Notes under the pieces: generated by a model
What the model saw: the letters and a program-made list of their open reading frames with translations, nothing else
What the model was told of the DNA's origin: nothing
The model's database searches: none
Program-made: the position numbers and the translations under genes
NCBI RefSeq assembly: GCF_017814945.1
Contig: NZ_JAGIPX010000015.1
Coordinates: forward strand, 101,791-165,790
Direction: 5' to 3'
Source: Paraburkholderia sp. LEh10
GTDB lineage: Bacteria; Pseudomonadota; Gammaproteobacteria; Burkholderiales; Burkholderiaceae
DNA length: 64,000 nt
Shown here: positions 26,654-37,908 of the stretch, piece by piece
Numbering within the stretch: position 1 is the stretch's first letter
How the letters are laid out: each line of letters starts with the position of its first letter

Positions 26654-28888
26654 TCACGCTTTCAGGTATTGCTCGCGCGTATTCAGCCACCGCAGAAGAT
26701 GCTGCGTGACGACGTTCGGATACCGCGCGAGCAGCGTCGCGGCCGCCTCGCGAGCGGGTTCGATGAGCCAGCCGTCGTTTTCGAGGTCCGCGAAGCGCAG
26801 CATCGCAGCGCCCGACTGCCGCGCGCCGAGAAACTCGCCGGGACCACGGATTTCCAGGTCGCGGCGGGCGATCTCGAAGCCGTCGGTGGTTTCGCGCATC
26901 GTTTGCAGCCGCGCGCGCGCCGTCATCGACAGCGGCCCCGAATACATCAGCACGCACACGGAAGCCGCGCTGCCGCGCCCCACCCGCCCGCGCAACTGAT
27001 GCAGCTGCGCGAGCCCGAATCGCTCCGCGTGCTCGATCACCATCAGCGACGCGTTCGGCACGTCGACGCCCACTTCGATCACCGTCGTCGCGACAAGCAG
27101 TTGCACCTCATTGCGGCTGAACGCGTCCATCACGGTCGCCTTTTCGACGGGCGTGAGGCGTCCATGCACGAGCCCGACTTTCAGCTCCGGCAGCGCGGCG
27201 ACGAGGGTTTCGTACGTTTCGACGGCGGTCTGCAACTGCAGCGTTTCGCTTTCTTCGATCAGCGGACACACCCAGTACACCTGCCGCCCCGTCAGCGCCG
27301 CCTCGCGCACGCGCCCGATCACTTCGTCGCGGCGCCCGTCGGACACGAGCTTCGTCAGGATCGGCGTGCGGCCGGGCGGCAGTTCGTCGATGGTCGAGAC
27401 GTCGAGATCCGCGTAATACGTCATCGCCAGCGTGCGCGGAATCGGCGTCGCTGACATCATCAGTTGATGCGGCTGGAAGTCGCGCGCGCCGTCGGCTGCG
27501 TTTTGCGCCTTCGCGCGCAGCGCGAGCCGCTGCTCAACGCCGAAGCGATGCTGTTCGTCGACGATCACGAGGCCGAGCCGCGCGAATTCGACCGCGTCCT
27601 GAATGATCGCGTGCGTGCCGATCACGAGTTGCGCGGTGCCGAGCGCGGCCGCCTCGAGCGCGCTGCGCTTCTCTTTCGTCTTCAGGCTGCCCGCGAGCCA
27701 CGCGACCGTCACGCCGAGCGGCTCCAGCCAGCCGCGCAGCTTGCGCGCATGCTGCTCAGCGAGAATTTCGGTCGGCGCCATCATCGCGGCCTGATAACCG
27801 GCGTCGATCGCCTGCGCGGCCGCGAGCGCCGCGACGATCGTCTTGCCGCTGCCGACATCGCCTTGCAACAGGCGCTGCATCGGATGCGGCTGCGTCAGAT
27901 CGTGCGCGATCTCGTTGCACACGCGCTGCTGCGCGCTGGTTAGCGCGAACGGCAGCGCCTTCAGCAAGCGCGCGACCAGCGATGCTTCGTCCGCCGTCTC
28001 ACGGCGCGCCATTGCGGGCGCGGCGCGGGTGCGGCGCTCCTCGTGCGCGCGCTTGAGCGACAACTGCTGCGCGAGCAGCTCCTCGAACTTGATGCGCGTC
28101 CACGCGGGATGCGTGCCGTCGATTAGCGCGGTCTCGTCGGAATGCGCATCCGGATGGTGCAACGTGCGCACGGCATCCATCAAAGCCGGCACCTCGAGCG
28201 GCTTCAGATACTGCTCGGCGACGGGCTCGGGCAGCAGTTCCGGCAGCGACGTGCGCGACAGCGCGTTGTCGATCGCCTTGCGCAGATAGGCCTGCGAGAC
28301 GCCCGCCGTGCTTGGATAAACGGGCGTCAGCGCCTGCGGCAGGGGCGTGTCCTCATCGACGACGCGCACGGCCGGATGCACCATCTCCATCCCGAAAAAT
28401 CCGCCGCGCACGTCGCCGCGCACGCGCAGCCGCACGCCGACCGACATCTGCTTGACCTGCGAGCCGTAGAAGTTGAGAAAACGCAGGATCAGTTCATCGC
28501 CCGCGTCGTCGCGCATTTTGACCAGCAGCTGACGACGCGGCCGGTACGCGATTTCGTTGTCGAACACGACGCCTTCCGACTGCGCGATGCCGCCCGGCAG
28601 CAGTTCGCCGATCGGCGTCAGCGACGTTTCGTCCTCGTAGCGCATGGGCAGATGCAGGACGAGATCGATGTCGCGCGTGAGGCCGAGCTTCGCGAGCTTG
28701 TCGGCCGTTTTGGCGACGGTGGACTTCGCAGCGGACTTCTTTGCGGCAGGCTTGCTTGCGCCTTCAGCATCGGCTGCGGACGGCGCCTGAGCCGCGCCCC
28801 CGCCCGCCTTGCTCCGCGCGGCGCCGCGCTTGTTCGTGGCGCTGGCGTCGTCGGTGTCGAGGGGTGGACGGCTGTCGGACAAGGGCAT
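26654..28888 (-). CDS. recG: ATP-dependent DNA helicase RecG
   Basis: A 744-residue helicase that remodels stalled forks and Holliday junctions. Residues after about 70 show the wedge domain (LVKMRDDAGDELILRFLNFYGSQ), Walker A GDVGSGKT, the DEQHRFG box, SATPIPRT, and HGRL...MDAF plus TTVIEVGVDVPNAS and QLRGRVGRG of the helicase C-domain. The first 60 residues are a low-complexity Ala/Lys-rich extension absent from E. coli RecG (693 residues). I chose Met at 28888 over 28990; the true start could lie further in. It is transcribed toward oxyR and divergent from queA. Confidence 0.95.
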   Translation of the reverse strand: MPLSDSRPPLDTDDASATNKRGAARSKAGGGAAQAPSAADAEGASKPAAKKSAAKSTVAKTADKLAKLGLTRDIDLVLHLPMRYEDETSLTPIGELLPGGIAQSEGVVFDNEIAYRPRRQLLVKMRDDAGDELILRFLNFYGSQVKQMSVGVRLRVRGDVRGGFFGMEMVHPAVRVVDEDTPLPQALTPVYPSTAGVSQAYLRKAIDNALSRTSLPELLPEPVAEQYLKPLEVPALMDAVRTLHHPDAHSDETALIDGTHPAWTRIKFEELLAQQLSLKRAHEERRTRAAPAMARRETADEASLVARLLKALPFALTSAQQRVCNEIAHDLTQPHPMQRLLQGDVGSGKTIVAALAAAQAIDAGYQAAMMAPTEILAEQHARKLRGWLEPLGVTVAWLAGSLKTKEKRSALEAAALGTAQLVIGTHAIIQDAVEFARLGLVIVDEQHRFGVEQRLALRAKAQNAADGARDFQPHQLMMSATPIPRTLAMTYYADLDVSTIDELPPGRTPILTKLVSDGRRDEVIGRVREAALTGRQVYWVCPLIEESETLQLQTAVETYETLVAALPELKVGLVHGRLTPVEKATVMDAFSRNEVQLLVATTVIEVGVDVPNASLMVIEHAERFGLAQLHQLRGRVGRGSAASVCVLMYSGPLSMTARARLQTMRETTDGFEIARRDLEIRGPGEFLGARQSGAAMLRFADLENDGWLIEPAREAAATLLARYPNVVTQHLLRWLNTREQYLKA

Positions 28889-29105
28889 GAGTCGCTTCGC
28901 AAGTACAATATCGGCTTCAGAAGTTTTCGCGGCCGGCGCGCGCCTGTGACGGCATGCGCGCGGGCCGCTGCGGCAATGTCCCGCAATCATAGCCGCTCGG
29001 CGGCCGCTGGCGTATCCGCGCTGTCGATCCGACCATCGATCCCGCCGCCGCTCCAGCTTCGTTCCGCCCGAGGGGCCATTCCGTTTCGTACCGCATCAAA
29101 TCCGC

Positions 29106-30167
29106 ATGTTCACGCTTTCCGATTTCGATTTTGACCTGCCCCCCGAACTGATCGCACAAGTCGCGCTGCCCGAGCGCAGCGCGAGCCGCCTGCTCGAAGT
29201 GAACGGGCAGACCCGGCCCGCGGCGCTCGCCGACCGCCGTTTCGCCGATCTGCCCGACTGCATCGAGTCCGGCGACCTGCTCGTGTTCAACGATACCAAA
29301 GTACTGAAGGCGCGTTTCCTCGGCCAGAAGGCCAGTGGCGGCAAGATCGAAGTCCTGATCGAGCGTCTGACGGGCGAACGAACGGCGCTCGCGCAGATCC
29401 GCGCGAGCAAGAGCCCAGGCCCCGGCACGACGCTGCGCCTTGCCGATGCATTCGACGTCACCGTCGGCGAACGCGTGGAGCCGTTCTACACGCTGCATTT
29501 CCCCGACGACTGCCTGACGTTGATCGAGCAGTTCGGCCGCCTGCCGCTGCCGCCGTATATCGAGCACGACCCCGACGCATTCGACGAAACGCGTTACCAG
29601 ACCGTGTATGCGCAGAACCCGGGCGCCGTCGCCGCGCCCACGGCAGGCCTGCATTTCGACGATTCGATCTTTGCGCGGCTCGATGAAAAAGGCGTCGAGC
29701 GCGCGACGCTCACGCTGCATGTCGGCGCGGGCACGTTTCAGCCAGTGCGCGTCGAGAATATCGCCGAGCACAAGATGCACAGCGAGTGGTATCAGTTGCC
29801 GCAGTCGCTCGTCGACAAGATCGCGGCAGCGAAGGCGCGCGGAAACCGCGTGATCGCCGTCGGCACCACGTCGATGCGCGCGCTCGAAGCCGCCGCGCGC
29901 GACGCCGAAGCGGCTGGCCGCCCGCTTTGCGCGACGAGCGCCGAAACGGACATCTTCATCACGCCAGGCTACAGATTCCGCCTGGTCGACCGGCTGGTGA
30001 CGAATTTCCATTTGCCGAAGTCGACGCTGCTGATGCTGGTGTCCGCGTTCGCGGGCATCGAAACGATTCGCGCGGCGTACCGGCATGCGATCGATGCGCG
30101 CTACCGCTTCTTCAGCTACGGCGACGCGATGCTGCTCACGCGCAGCGAAGACGCGCTTAACGCATAA
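29106..30167 (+). CDS. queA: S-adenosylmethionine:tRNA ribosyltransferase-isomerase
   Basis: A 353-residue QueA that transfers and isomerises the ribosyl moiety of SAM onto 7-aminomethyl-deazaguanine in tRNA, giving epoxyqueuosine. Seen: [12 protein letters not shown] at the start, [61 protein letters not shown] and the C-terminal [19 protein letters not shown] and [12 protein letters not shown]. It is followed by tgt, the preceding enzyme of the pathway. A 9-bp GC stem-loop (30177-30201) without a T tract separates the two genes. Confidence 0.96.
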   Translation: MFTLSDFDFDLPPELIAQVALPERSASRLLEVNGQTRPAALADRRFADLPDCIESGDLLVFNDTKVLKARFLGQKASGGKIEVLIERLTGERTALAQIRASKSPGPGTTLRLADAFDVTVGERVEPFYTLHFPDDCLTLIEQFGRLPLPPYIEHDPDAFDETRYQTVYAQNPGAVAAPTAGLHFDDSIFARLDEKGVERATLTLHVGAGTFQPVRVENIAEHKMHSEWYQLPQSLVDKIAAAKARGNRVIAVGTTSMRALEAAARDAEAAGRPLCATSAETDIFITPGYRFRLVDRLVTNFHLPKSTLLMLVSAFAGIETIRAAYRHAIDARYRFFSYGDAMLLTRSEDALNA

Positions 30168-30245
30168 TCCATCACCCGCCGCCGGCAGCCGTCCGGCGGC
30201 GCTCATCAATTGCGCCGGACTGTATTCCGGTGGCACTGGAGTTAA

Positions 30246-31436
<1,191 letters not shown>

Positions 31437-31587
31437 AGTTAAGCGAAGCTCAGGACGACGGGTGAAAACGGCAAAACGCACGTCCTCCCACATAGCGCAG
31501 CAGACATTACAATTGACTTTCGGACCGTCACCCAAACCCCTTGACAGGCCGTCAGGAAAACCCGCTCCGGGTGCCGTCCCATAAATG

Positions 31588-31618
31588 GCCGGTGGTAGAA
31601 TAACCGGCTGATTTTTTT
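31588..31618 (+). terminator. Possible terminator between tgt and yajC
   Basis: A 6-bp stem GCCGGT/ACCGGC (31588-31593, 31603-31608) with a 9-base loop, followed after GCTGA-like bases by seven T residues. The loop holds TAGAAT, which could instead be a -10 for yajC. Either way the 207-base gap is the likely boundary between the queuosine and Sec genes. Confidence 0.4.
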
Positions 31619-31643
31619 CGATTGTTATAACGGAGAGACCAAC

Positions 31644-31973
31644 GTGTCGTTCATTTCCAATGCCTTCGCGCAAGGCAGTGCAGCAGGTGGCGCCGAATCG
31701 AGTCTGATGAGCTTCCTGCCGCTGATTCTGATGTTCGCGGTGCTGTACTTCATCATGATTCGCCCGCAAATGAAGCGCCAGAAGGAACACCGCAACATGC
31801 TCGCAGCGATGGCGAAGGGCGACGAAGTGGTGACGAACGGCGGTATCGTCGGCAAGGTGACCAAGGTCGGCGAAGCCTACGTTGGCGTCGAGATCGCTGA
31901 AGGAACCGAAATCACCGTGCAGAAGGCGTCGGTCACGACCATTCTGCCGAAGGGCACCCTGAAGTCGCTGTAA
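31644..31973 (+). CDS. yajC: Preprotein translocase subunit YajC
   Basis: A 109-residue inner-membrane protein that accompanies SecDF. One membrane helix lies at about residues 20-39 (SLMSFLPLILMFAVLYFIMI). RPQMKRQKEHRNMLAAMAKGDEVVTNGGIVGKV follows, the family signature. GGAGAG precedes the start; a GTG one base-pair upstream of the shown frame cannot be used, so the annotated start GTG/ATG choice is minor. yajC-secD-secF is the standard operon. Confidence 0.95.
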   Translation: MSFISNAFAQGSAAGGAESSLMSFLPLILMFAVLYFIMIRPQMKRQKEHRNMLAAMAKGDEVVTNGGIVGKVTKVGEAYVGVEIAEGTEITVQKASVTTILPKGTLKSL

Positions 31974-32108
31974 GGCCTGCTCTCTCGCGTCCGGCGCGGC
32001 CACGCGCCGCGTGAAGCACAGACCAAGGCGCAGACCGCCCATGCTTCCGCCCTCCGCGCTCATCGCCGGACGCATCGCTTTCAAGCCAACCTCCCGTTGG
32101 ACCACTCC

Positions 32109-34160
32109 ATGAATCGTTACCCCCTCTGGAAATATGCCGTGATGCTGGTGGCGCTCGTCATCGGCCTCGTCTACACGCTGCCCAATTTCTTCGGCGAAGC
32201 GCCGGCGGTGCAGGTGTCGAGCGGCAAGGCAACGGTGAAGCTCGATTCGGCCACGCTGTCGCAGGTCGAAGCCGCGCTCGCCTCCAGTCAGATCAAGCCG
32301 GACGACGTCACCTTCGACAATTCGACGTTGAACGCGAACATCCGCGTGCGTCTGAAGGACACCGATACGCAGTTGCGCGTGAAGGATCTGCTGCAAAAGG
32401 CGCTCAATAGCGACCCGAGCGATCCACAGTACATCGTCGCGCTGAATCTGCAGAGCGCGTCGCCGCACTGGCTGACGGCGCTGCACGCACTGCCCATGTA
32501 CCTCGGTCTCGATCTGCGCGGCGGCGTGCACTTCCTGCTGCAGGTCGACATGGCGGGCGCGCTGAACAAAAAGCTGGATTCGGACGCATCGGATGCGCGC
32601 ACGCTGTTGCGCGACAAGAATATCCGTGACGGCGGCGTGAATCGCGTCGGCCAGTCGGTGGTGGTGAATTTCGCGGACCAGGACGTTGCGCAGACGGCGC
32701 TCAAGCAACTGCAGACGGGTGTCACGGAACTCCAGTGGGCCACGCAGCCGAACCCGAGCGGCGGCTTCCAGGTGGTGGGCACGTTCACGCCGGCCGTGCA
32801 GAAGACGGTGCAGGACGCGGCGCTCAAGCAGAACATCACGACGCTGCACAACCGCGTCAACGAACTCGGCGTGGCCGAGCCGGTGATCCAGCAGCAAGGC
32901 CCCGACCGCATCGTCGTCGAACTGCCGGGCGTGCAGGACACGGCGAAGGCGAAAGACATCATCGGCCGCACCGCGACGCTCGAAGCGCGCCTCGCCGATC
33001 CGAACGGCCTGCATCCGAACCCCACTGACCCTGTCCCGCCCGGCGACGAGCTCTTCACGCAAGGCAATCAGGCACCCGTGCTGCTGCGCAAGGCGGTGAT
33101 CTTCACGGGCGACCGGATCATCGACGCGTCGGCGGGCTTCGACGAGCATCAGCGACCATCCGTCAACATCCGTCTCGACTCGGCGGGCGGCCGCGCGGTG
33201 CGCAGCGTGTCGCGCGACAACATCGGCAAGCCGATGGCAATGGTGCTGTTCGAAAAGGGCAAGGGCGAAGTGCTGACGGTTGCGACGATCCAGTCGGAAC
33301 TGGGCGACCGCTTCCAGATCACGGGCCAGCCGACCCCGCAAGCCGCAACCGACCTCGCGCTGCTGCTGCGCGCCGGCTCCCTGGCGGCGCCGATGGACAT
33401 CATCGAAGAACGCACGATCGGCCCGAGCCTCGGCGCAAACAACATCAAGAAGGGCTTCGATTCCGTCGTCTACGGCTTCATCGCGATCGCGGCGTTCATG
33501 ATCGCGTACTACATGCTGTTCGGCCTGATCTCGATGATCGCGCTGTCGGTGAACCTGCTGCTCCTGATCGCGATCCTGTCGATGCTGCAGGCCACGCTGA
33601 CACTGCCCGGCATCGCCGCTATCGCGCTCGCGCTAGGTATGGCAATCGACGCGAACGTGCTGATCAACGAGCGCGTGCGTGAAGAACTGCGCAACGGCGC
33701 GCCGCCGCAACTGGCGATCCAGAACGGCTACGCGCACGCATGGGCGACCATTCTCGACTCGAACGTGACGACGCTGATCGCCGGTCTTGCGCTGCTCGCG
33801 TTCGGCTCCGGTCCCGTGCGCGGCTTCGCCGTCGTGCACTGTATCGGCATTCTGACGTCGATGTTCTCGGCCGTGTTCTTCTCGCGCGGTCTCGTGAACC
33901 TGTGGTACGGCGGTAAGAAGAAGCTGAAGTCGCTGGCCGTCGGCCAGGTGTGGAAGCCCGCTGCCGCCGACGGCGCAACGGCTTACCTCGACAACACCGA
34001 CGCGCAGACCGACACGGCCAGCGCGATGACGGCGGCCACGACGCCGAAGCCCAAGACGAAGGCGAAATCGCCTGCTGGCGCGCAAGCCCGCGCCGGCAAG
34101 CCGACGCTGCGCAACCGCAACGCGCCGGGTGGCACGAACAAACCGGGTTCATCCCGCTGA
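32109..34160 (+). CDS. secD: Protein translocase subunit SecD
   Basis: A 683-residue inner-membrane protein that, with SecF, uses the proton gradient to finish export through SecYEG. Membrane helix 1 is at about residues 8-27, followed by a large periplasmic P1 domain (LGLDLRGGVHFLLQVD, TLHNRVNELGVAEPVIQQQG, RIVVELPGV). The five-helix C-domain includes GPSLGANNIKKGF and IAALGMAIDANVLINERVREEL, written here as LALGMAIDANVLINERVREE. The last 60 residues are a hydrophilic Thr/Lys/Ala-rich tail beyond the usual end. Met at 32109 matches family N-termini better than the ORF start at 32097. Confidence 0.96.
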   Translation: MNRYPLWKYAVMLVALVIGLVYTLPNFFGEAPAVQVSSGKATVKLDSATLSQVEAALASSQIKPDDVTFDNSTLNANIRVRLKDTDTQLRVKDLLQKALNSDPSDPQYIVALNLQSASPHWLTALHALPMYLGLDLRGGVHFLLQVDMAGALNKKLDSDASDARTLLRDKNIRDGGVNRVGQSVVVNFADQDVAQTALKQLQTGVTELQWATQPNPSGGFQVVGTFTPAVQKTVQDAALKQNITTLHNRVNELGVAEPVIQQQGPDRIVVELPGVQDTAKAKDIIGRTATLEARLADPNGLHPNPTDPVPPGDELFTQGNQAPVLLRKAVIFTGDRIIDASAGFDEHQRPSVNIRLDSAGGRAVRSVSRDNIGKPMAMVLFEKGKGEVLTVATIQSELGDRFQITGQPTPQAATDLALLLRAGSLAAPMDIIEERTIGPSLGANNIKKGFDSVVYGFIAIAAFMIAYYMLFGLISMIALSVNLLLLIAILSMLQATLTLPGIAAIALALGMAIDANVLINERVREELRNGAPPQLAIQNGYAHAWATILDSNVTTLIAGLALLAFGSGPVRGFAVVHCIGILTSMFSAVFFSRGLVNLWYGGKKKLKSLAVGQVWKPAAADGATAYLDNTDAQTDTASAMTAATTPKPKTKAKSPAGAQARAGKPTLRNRNAPGGTNKPGSSR

Positions 34161-34178
34161 GTCCCGGAGAAAGAGAAC

Positions 34179-35129
34179 ATGGAATTTTTCCGCATCCGCA
34201 AAGACATTCCGTTCATGCAGCGCGCGTTGATCTTCAACGCGATCTCGCTGCTGACGTTCATTGCCGCCGTGTTTTTCCTGCTGCATCGCGGACTGCATCT
34301 GTCCGTCGAGTTCACGGGCGGCACCGTGATCGAAGTGCAATATCCGGGCGCCGTGCCGCTCGAGCCCGTGCGTGAAACGCTGACGAAGATCGGCTACGGC
34401 GACGCACAGGTGCAGAACTTCGGCACTTCGCGCGACGTGCTGATCCGTCTCCCCTTGAAACAAGGCCTGACCTCGGCGCAGCAAAGCGATCAGGTGATGG
34501 CCGCGCTGAAGGGCCAGGACGCGAATGCGAAGCTGCAACGCGTCGAGTTCGTCGGCCCGCAGGTCGGCAAGGAACTCGCCACCGACGGCCTGCTCGCGCT
34601 TGCGTGCGTGGTCGCGGGCATCGTGATCTATCTGTCGTTCCGCTTCGAGTGGAAGTACGCAATCGCGGGCGTGATTGCGAACCTGCACGACGTCGTGATC
34701 ATTCTCGGCTTCTTCGCGTTCTTCCAGTGGGAGTTTTCGCTGTCGGTGCTGGCCGCCGTGCTCGCGGTGCTCGGCTACTCGGTGAACGAATCGGTGGTTA
34801 TCTTCGACCGGATTCGCGAAACGTTCCGCCGTGAACGCAAGATGAGCGTGATTGAAGTCATCAACCACGCAATCACGAGCACGATGTCCCGTACGATCAT
34901 CACGCACGGCTGTACGCAGATGATGGTGCTGTCGATGTTCCTGTTCGGCGGCCCGACGCTGCACTACTTCGCGCTCGCGCTGACGGTGGGTATTCTGTTC
35001 GGCATCTACTCGTCGGTGTTCGTCGCGGCGGCGCTGGCGATGTGGTTCGGCGTCAAGCGCGAAGACCTGCTGAAGGACAAGAAGGAACGCCACGATCCGA
35101 GCGACCCGAACGCGGGCGCACAGGTTTGA
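34179..35129 (+). CDS. secF: Protein translocase subunit SecF
   Basis: A 316-residue partner of SecD. It has an N-terminal helix (ALIFNAISLLTFIAAVFFLL), the periplasmic domain starting HLSVEFTGGTVIEVQY, and the C-terminal helices with GYSVNESVVIFDRIRE and a TxSRTIITHG-type segment (MSRTIITHGCTQMMVL). The gene begins 18 bases after secD with a GGAGAAAGAG ribosome site. A 13-bp terminator stem follows the stop. Confidence 0.96.
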   Translation: MEFFRIRKDIPFMQRALIFNAISLLTFIAAVFFLLHRGLHLSVEFTGGTVIEVQYPGAVPLEPVRETLTKIGYGDAQVQNFGTSRDVLIRLPLKQGLTSAQQSDQVMAALKGQDANAKLQRVEFVGPQVGKELATDGLLALACVVAGIVIYLSFRFEWKYAIAGVIANLHDVVIILGFFAFFQWEFSLSVLAAVLAVLGYSVNESVVIFDRIRETFRRERKMSVIEVINHAITSTMSRTIITHGCTQMMVLSMFLFGGPTLHYFALALTVGILFGIYSSVFVAAALAMWFGVKREDLLKDKKERHDPSDPNAGAQV

Positions 35130-35162
35130 TCGAAATCGTCTGATACGCTCCGATGCAAAACG

Positions 35163-35192
35163 AAAGGCCGGTTCGAATGCGAACCGGCCTTT
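35163..35192. terminator. Bidirectional terminator between secF and the MHS transporter gene
   Basis: A perfect 13-bp stem AAAGGCCGGTTCG / CGAACCGGCCTTT with a 4-base loop lies 33 bases after secF and 21 bases before the end of the convergent transporter gene. T-rich flanks exist on both strands (CCTTTGT and CCTTTCGTTTTG), so it can serve both. Confidence 0.75.
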
Positions 35193-35213
35193 GTCGTTTA
35201 CATCGGCTGCCTA

Positions 35214-36491
35214 TCATCTGAAGCCGAGCTTGCGCCGCGCCGCCACGAGCGCGATCACGCTGATCACGGCGGCGAACATCAGATAGAAAGCCGGCGCGAC
35301 TTTCGAGTCCGTCGCGCGAATCAGCCACGCGATGATGAACGGCCCGAAGCCGCCGAAAATCGTCACCGCGATGTTATACGCGAGCGACATGCCCGTCGTG
35401 CGCGTCTGCACCGGGAAGATTTCCGACAGCAAGCCCGGCAGCGAGCCGAAGTAGCCCGTCATCAGGAAGCCGAACACGATCTGCATCAGCATCAGCGTGT
35501 CGAACGTGGGATGCGCGACGAGATACGCGAACGCCGGCCAGATCAGAAGCAAAAGCAGCACGGCGGGCACGAGCATGATGCGCACGCGCCCGTGGCGATC
35601 CGACAGATGGCCGATGATCGGCGCGAACACCATCTGGATCACGCCGACCAGCGCAATCGCCTCGAACGCCACCGACGGCGCGAGGCCCAGTTGTTTGATC
35701 GCGTACGTGGGCATGAAAAGCACGAGATACGTCGCGACGGTGCCCAGCACGACGATCCCCATGCCGATGAAGAGCCGCGTCTTCTGGCTCGCGAACGTAT
35801 CGCGGATCGGCGTGCTGGTCGTTTCCGCGGCGAGAAATTCAGGCGTTTCGTCGAGCTTCGCGCGGATGTACCACGCGACGGGCCCAATCAGCAGGCCGAA
35901 GAAAAACGGCACGCGCCAGCCCCACGCGCCCAGTTGCTCTGGCGACAACCGGCCCGTCAGGACCGCGCCGAACAACGCGGCCAGCAGCGTCGTAAGCCCC
36001 TGGCTCGCGATCTGCCAGCTTGCGAAAAAGCCGCGCCGGCCCGGCACGTGCTCGGCGAGAAACGCGGTCGCGCTGCCGAACTCGCCGCCCGCCGAGAAGC
36101 CCTGCATCAGCCGCGCGACGACGAGAATCAGCGGCGCGGCGAGCCCGATCGACTGATACGTCGGCAGCACCGCGATGATCAGCGTGCCCGACATCATCAG
36201 CAGGATCGACAGCGTGAGCGCGGCCTTGCGCCCTGCACGGTCCGCATAGGCGCCGAGTACGATCGCGCCGAGCGGCCGCATGAAGAACGACACGCCGAAG
36301 GTGCCAAGCGTCAGGAGCAGCGACACCGTGTCGTTGCCCGCCGGAAAGAACAGCTTCGAAATGACGACGGCAAAAAAACCGTAGACGACGAGGTCGAACC
36401 ATTCCAGCGCATTGCCGATGGACGCGGCGACCACCGTGCGCCATGTATCGGGACGGCTTTGCGCCGCACTCGCGGCTATCGTTGAGCTCAT
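35214..36491 (-). CDS. MFS transporter, metabolite:H+ symporter (MHS) family
   Basis: A 425-residue, roughly 12-helix inner-membrane transporter. The MHS hallmarks are the N-terminal SIGNALEWFDLVVYGFFAVVISKLFFP, FFMRPLGAIVLGAYADRAGRKAAL between helices 2 and 3, and LMQGFSAGGEFGSATAFLAEHVPGRRGF. The family imports organic acids, betaines and similar solutes with protons; the substrate is not predictable here. Start at 36491 because the region upstream to 36719 lacks family similarity. It is a monocistronic gene between two terminators. Confidence 0.9.
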   Translation of the reverse strand: MSSTIAASAAQSRPDTWRTVVAASIGNALEWFDLVVYGFFAVVISKLFFPAGNDTVSLLLTLGTFGVSFFMRPLGAIVLGAYADRAGRKAALTLSILLMMSGTLIIAVLPTYQSIGLAAPLILVVARLMQGFSAGGEFGSATAFLAEHVPGRRGFFASWQIASQGLTTLLAALFGAVLTGRLSPEQLGAWGWRVPFFFGLLIGPVAWYIRAKLDETPEFLAAETTSTPIRDTFASQKTRLFIGMGIVVLGTVATYLVLFMPTYAIKQLGLAPSVAFEAIALVGVIQMVFAPIIGHLSDRHGRVRIMLVPAVLLLLLIWPAFAYLVAHPTFDTLMLMQIVFGFLMTGYFGSLPGLLSEIFPVQTRTTGMSLAYNIAVTIFGGFGPFIIAWLIRATDSKVAPAFYLMFAAVISVIALVAARRKLGFR

Positions 36492-36657
36492 TGCGGATCT
36501 CCTCGTGCGCGCGGTGGTCTTTCGTGGCGGCGAAATGCCCGGCCCGTCAGTCGGCCGGATTCGATGCGCGCACAACCGTTCCGGCGTCTCTCGTCCACTA
36601 TGTACCTGAAAAATAAATTCAGCACGAGCCGTAAAAGCGCCAGGTGCAGGCGCGCCA

Positions 36658-36695
36658 ATAAAAAAACCGCTTCGCCGGCAACGCCGACGAAGCGG
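36658..36695 (-). terminator. Intrinsic terminator after the yceI gene pair
   Basis: On the minus strand a 14-bp stem (36682-36695 with 36665-36678, one G-T pair) with a 3-base loop is followed by a run of T residues. It lies 31 bases past the stop of the distal YceI gene. Confidence 0.83.
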
Positions 36696-36725
36696 TCCTG
36701 CTGACACGCACCGCCGCAAAAGGCG

Positions 36726-37304
36726 TTACTGCTTGATGCCTTCCGCCTGGATATGCAGCACGGTCTTCATGTTGAAGCCATATTTGGTGCCAAAGTCCAT
36801 CCCATAGTCCGCGCGATTGAACTCTCCCGTCGCCTCGACGCCGCACACTTCGCGCTTGAGCACCGGATGCTGAATGCACTTGAACGATTCGATCTTCAGA
36901 TTCAGCGGCTTCGTGACGCCCTTCAACGTGAACTGGCCGTCGACGGCAACCGGCGTGTCGCCGTCGAACTTGATCGCCGTGCCCTTGTAGGCCGCCGTCG
37001 GATATTTCGCGACGTCGAAGAAATCGTCCGAACGCAGATGTTCTTCGAGCTTCGTGTTGCCGATCTGGATCGACGATGTGTCGACGGTCACATCCACGGT
37101 GCCCGTCTTCGCGGCGCGGTCGAGCGTGACCGTGCCCGAGCTCTTCGTGAACTTGCCGCGCCAGGTCGATACGCCGCCCATGTGGTCCGCTTCGAAGCTC
37201 GGATACGTGTGCGCCGGATCGAGCTGATAGGTGTCGGCGGCAAATGCACCCGCTGCAAGCGATGACGCCAGCGCGCCAGCCGCGATCAAAAGCATCGGAT
37301 TCAC
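36726..37304 (-). CDS. YceI family periplasmic protein
   Basis: A 192-residue secreted protein of the YceI lipocalin-like family. A signal peptide ends at [13 protein letters not shown] (cleavage after about residue 22). The fold signature follows: [48 protein letters not shown] and [12 protein letters not shown]. YceI proteins bind polyisoprenoid or amphiphilic ligands; the E. coli member is acid/stress-induced. I place the start at the GTG at 37304, which has AGGAG 7 bases upstream, rather than at 37406. It follows a second YceI gene and a cytochrome b561 gene on the same strand. Confidence 0.9.
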   Translation of the reverse strand: MNPMLLIAAGALASSLAAGAFAADTYQLDPAHTYPSFEADHMGGVSTWRGKFTKSSGTVTLDRAAKTGTVDVTVDTSSIQIGNTKLEEHLRSDDFFDVAKYPTAAYKGTAIKFDGDTPVAVDGQFTLKGVTKPLNLKIESFKCIQHPVLKREVCGVEATGEFNRADYGMDFGTKYGFNMKTVLHIQAEGIKQ

Positions 37305-37336
37305 TTTATTCTCCTTGCTGTTCTGCGTGCGATAGA

Positions 37337-37900
37337 TCACTTGCTCGCGGCGACGATATGAAACTTGATCGTCACATCGTCCGCGACCACCGACGTGTCC
37401 TTCCATTCGCCCGTGCCGATATCGAACTGCGAGCGCTTGACGGACAGCGCGCCGTCATAAACCTGTGCGGCGCCCTGCTTCGCCACCGTGACGGGCACGA
37501 CGACAGTCTGCGACTTGCCCTTCATCGTCAGCTTGCCTGTCACCTTGAACTGATTGTTGCCGGCGGGAGCAATTGCACTGGAGACGAACGTGGCCGTCGG
37601 ATACGTCTTCGAATCGAACCAGTCCTTGCCGCGCACCTGCTCGTTATAGCTTTCGTCGCCGAGATCATAGCTGGATGTATCGATCGTCACCTGCGCGCTG
37701 CCTGTGGTCGGCTTCGACGGATCGAACGCGATCTGTGCAGTGAACTTGTTGAACTTGCCTTCGACGGGCACGTTCATCTGCTTTGAGATCGCCGTGACCG
37801 TGCTCTTGCCCATGTCGACCTGCGCGAACGCGCCGCCCGACGCGGCCAACGATGCCGCAGCAAACGCGGCGAGCATATAGCGATAGAACAAAACCTTCAT
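37337..37900 (-). CDS. YceI family periplasmic protein (second copy)
   Basis: A 187-residue paralogue of the downstream gene, with its own signal peptide ([20 protein letters not shown], cleaved near GGAFA-Q). Conserved parts: [68 protein letters not shown]. Lies 8 bases downstream of the b561 gene and 32 bases upstream of the other yceI gene, so the three form one operon. The pairing of YceI with cytochrome b561 is widespread and suggests a membrane-redox or quinone-linked role, which is unproven. Confidence 0.9.
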   Translation of the reverse strand: MKVLFYRYMLAAFAAASLAASGGAFAQVDMGKSTVTAISKQMNVPVEGKFNKFTAQIAFDPSKPTTGSAQVTIDTSSYDLGDESYNEQVRGKDWFDSKTYPTATFVSSAIAPAGNNQFKVTGKLTMKGKSQTVVVPVTVAKQGAAQVYDGALSVKRSQFDIGTGEWKDTSVVADDVTIKFHIVAASK

Positions 37901-37908
37901 GTTTGTCC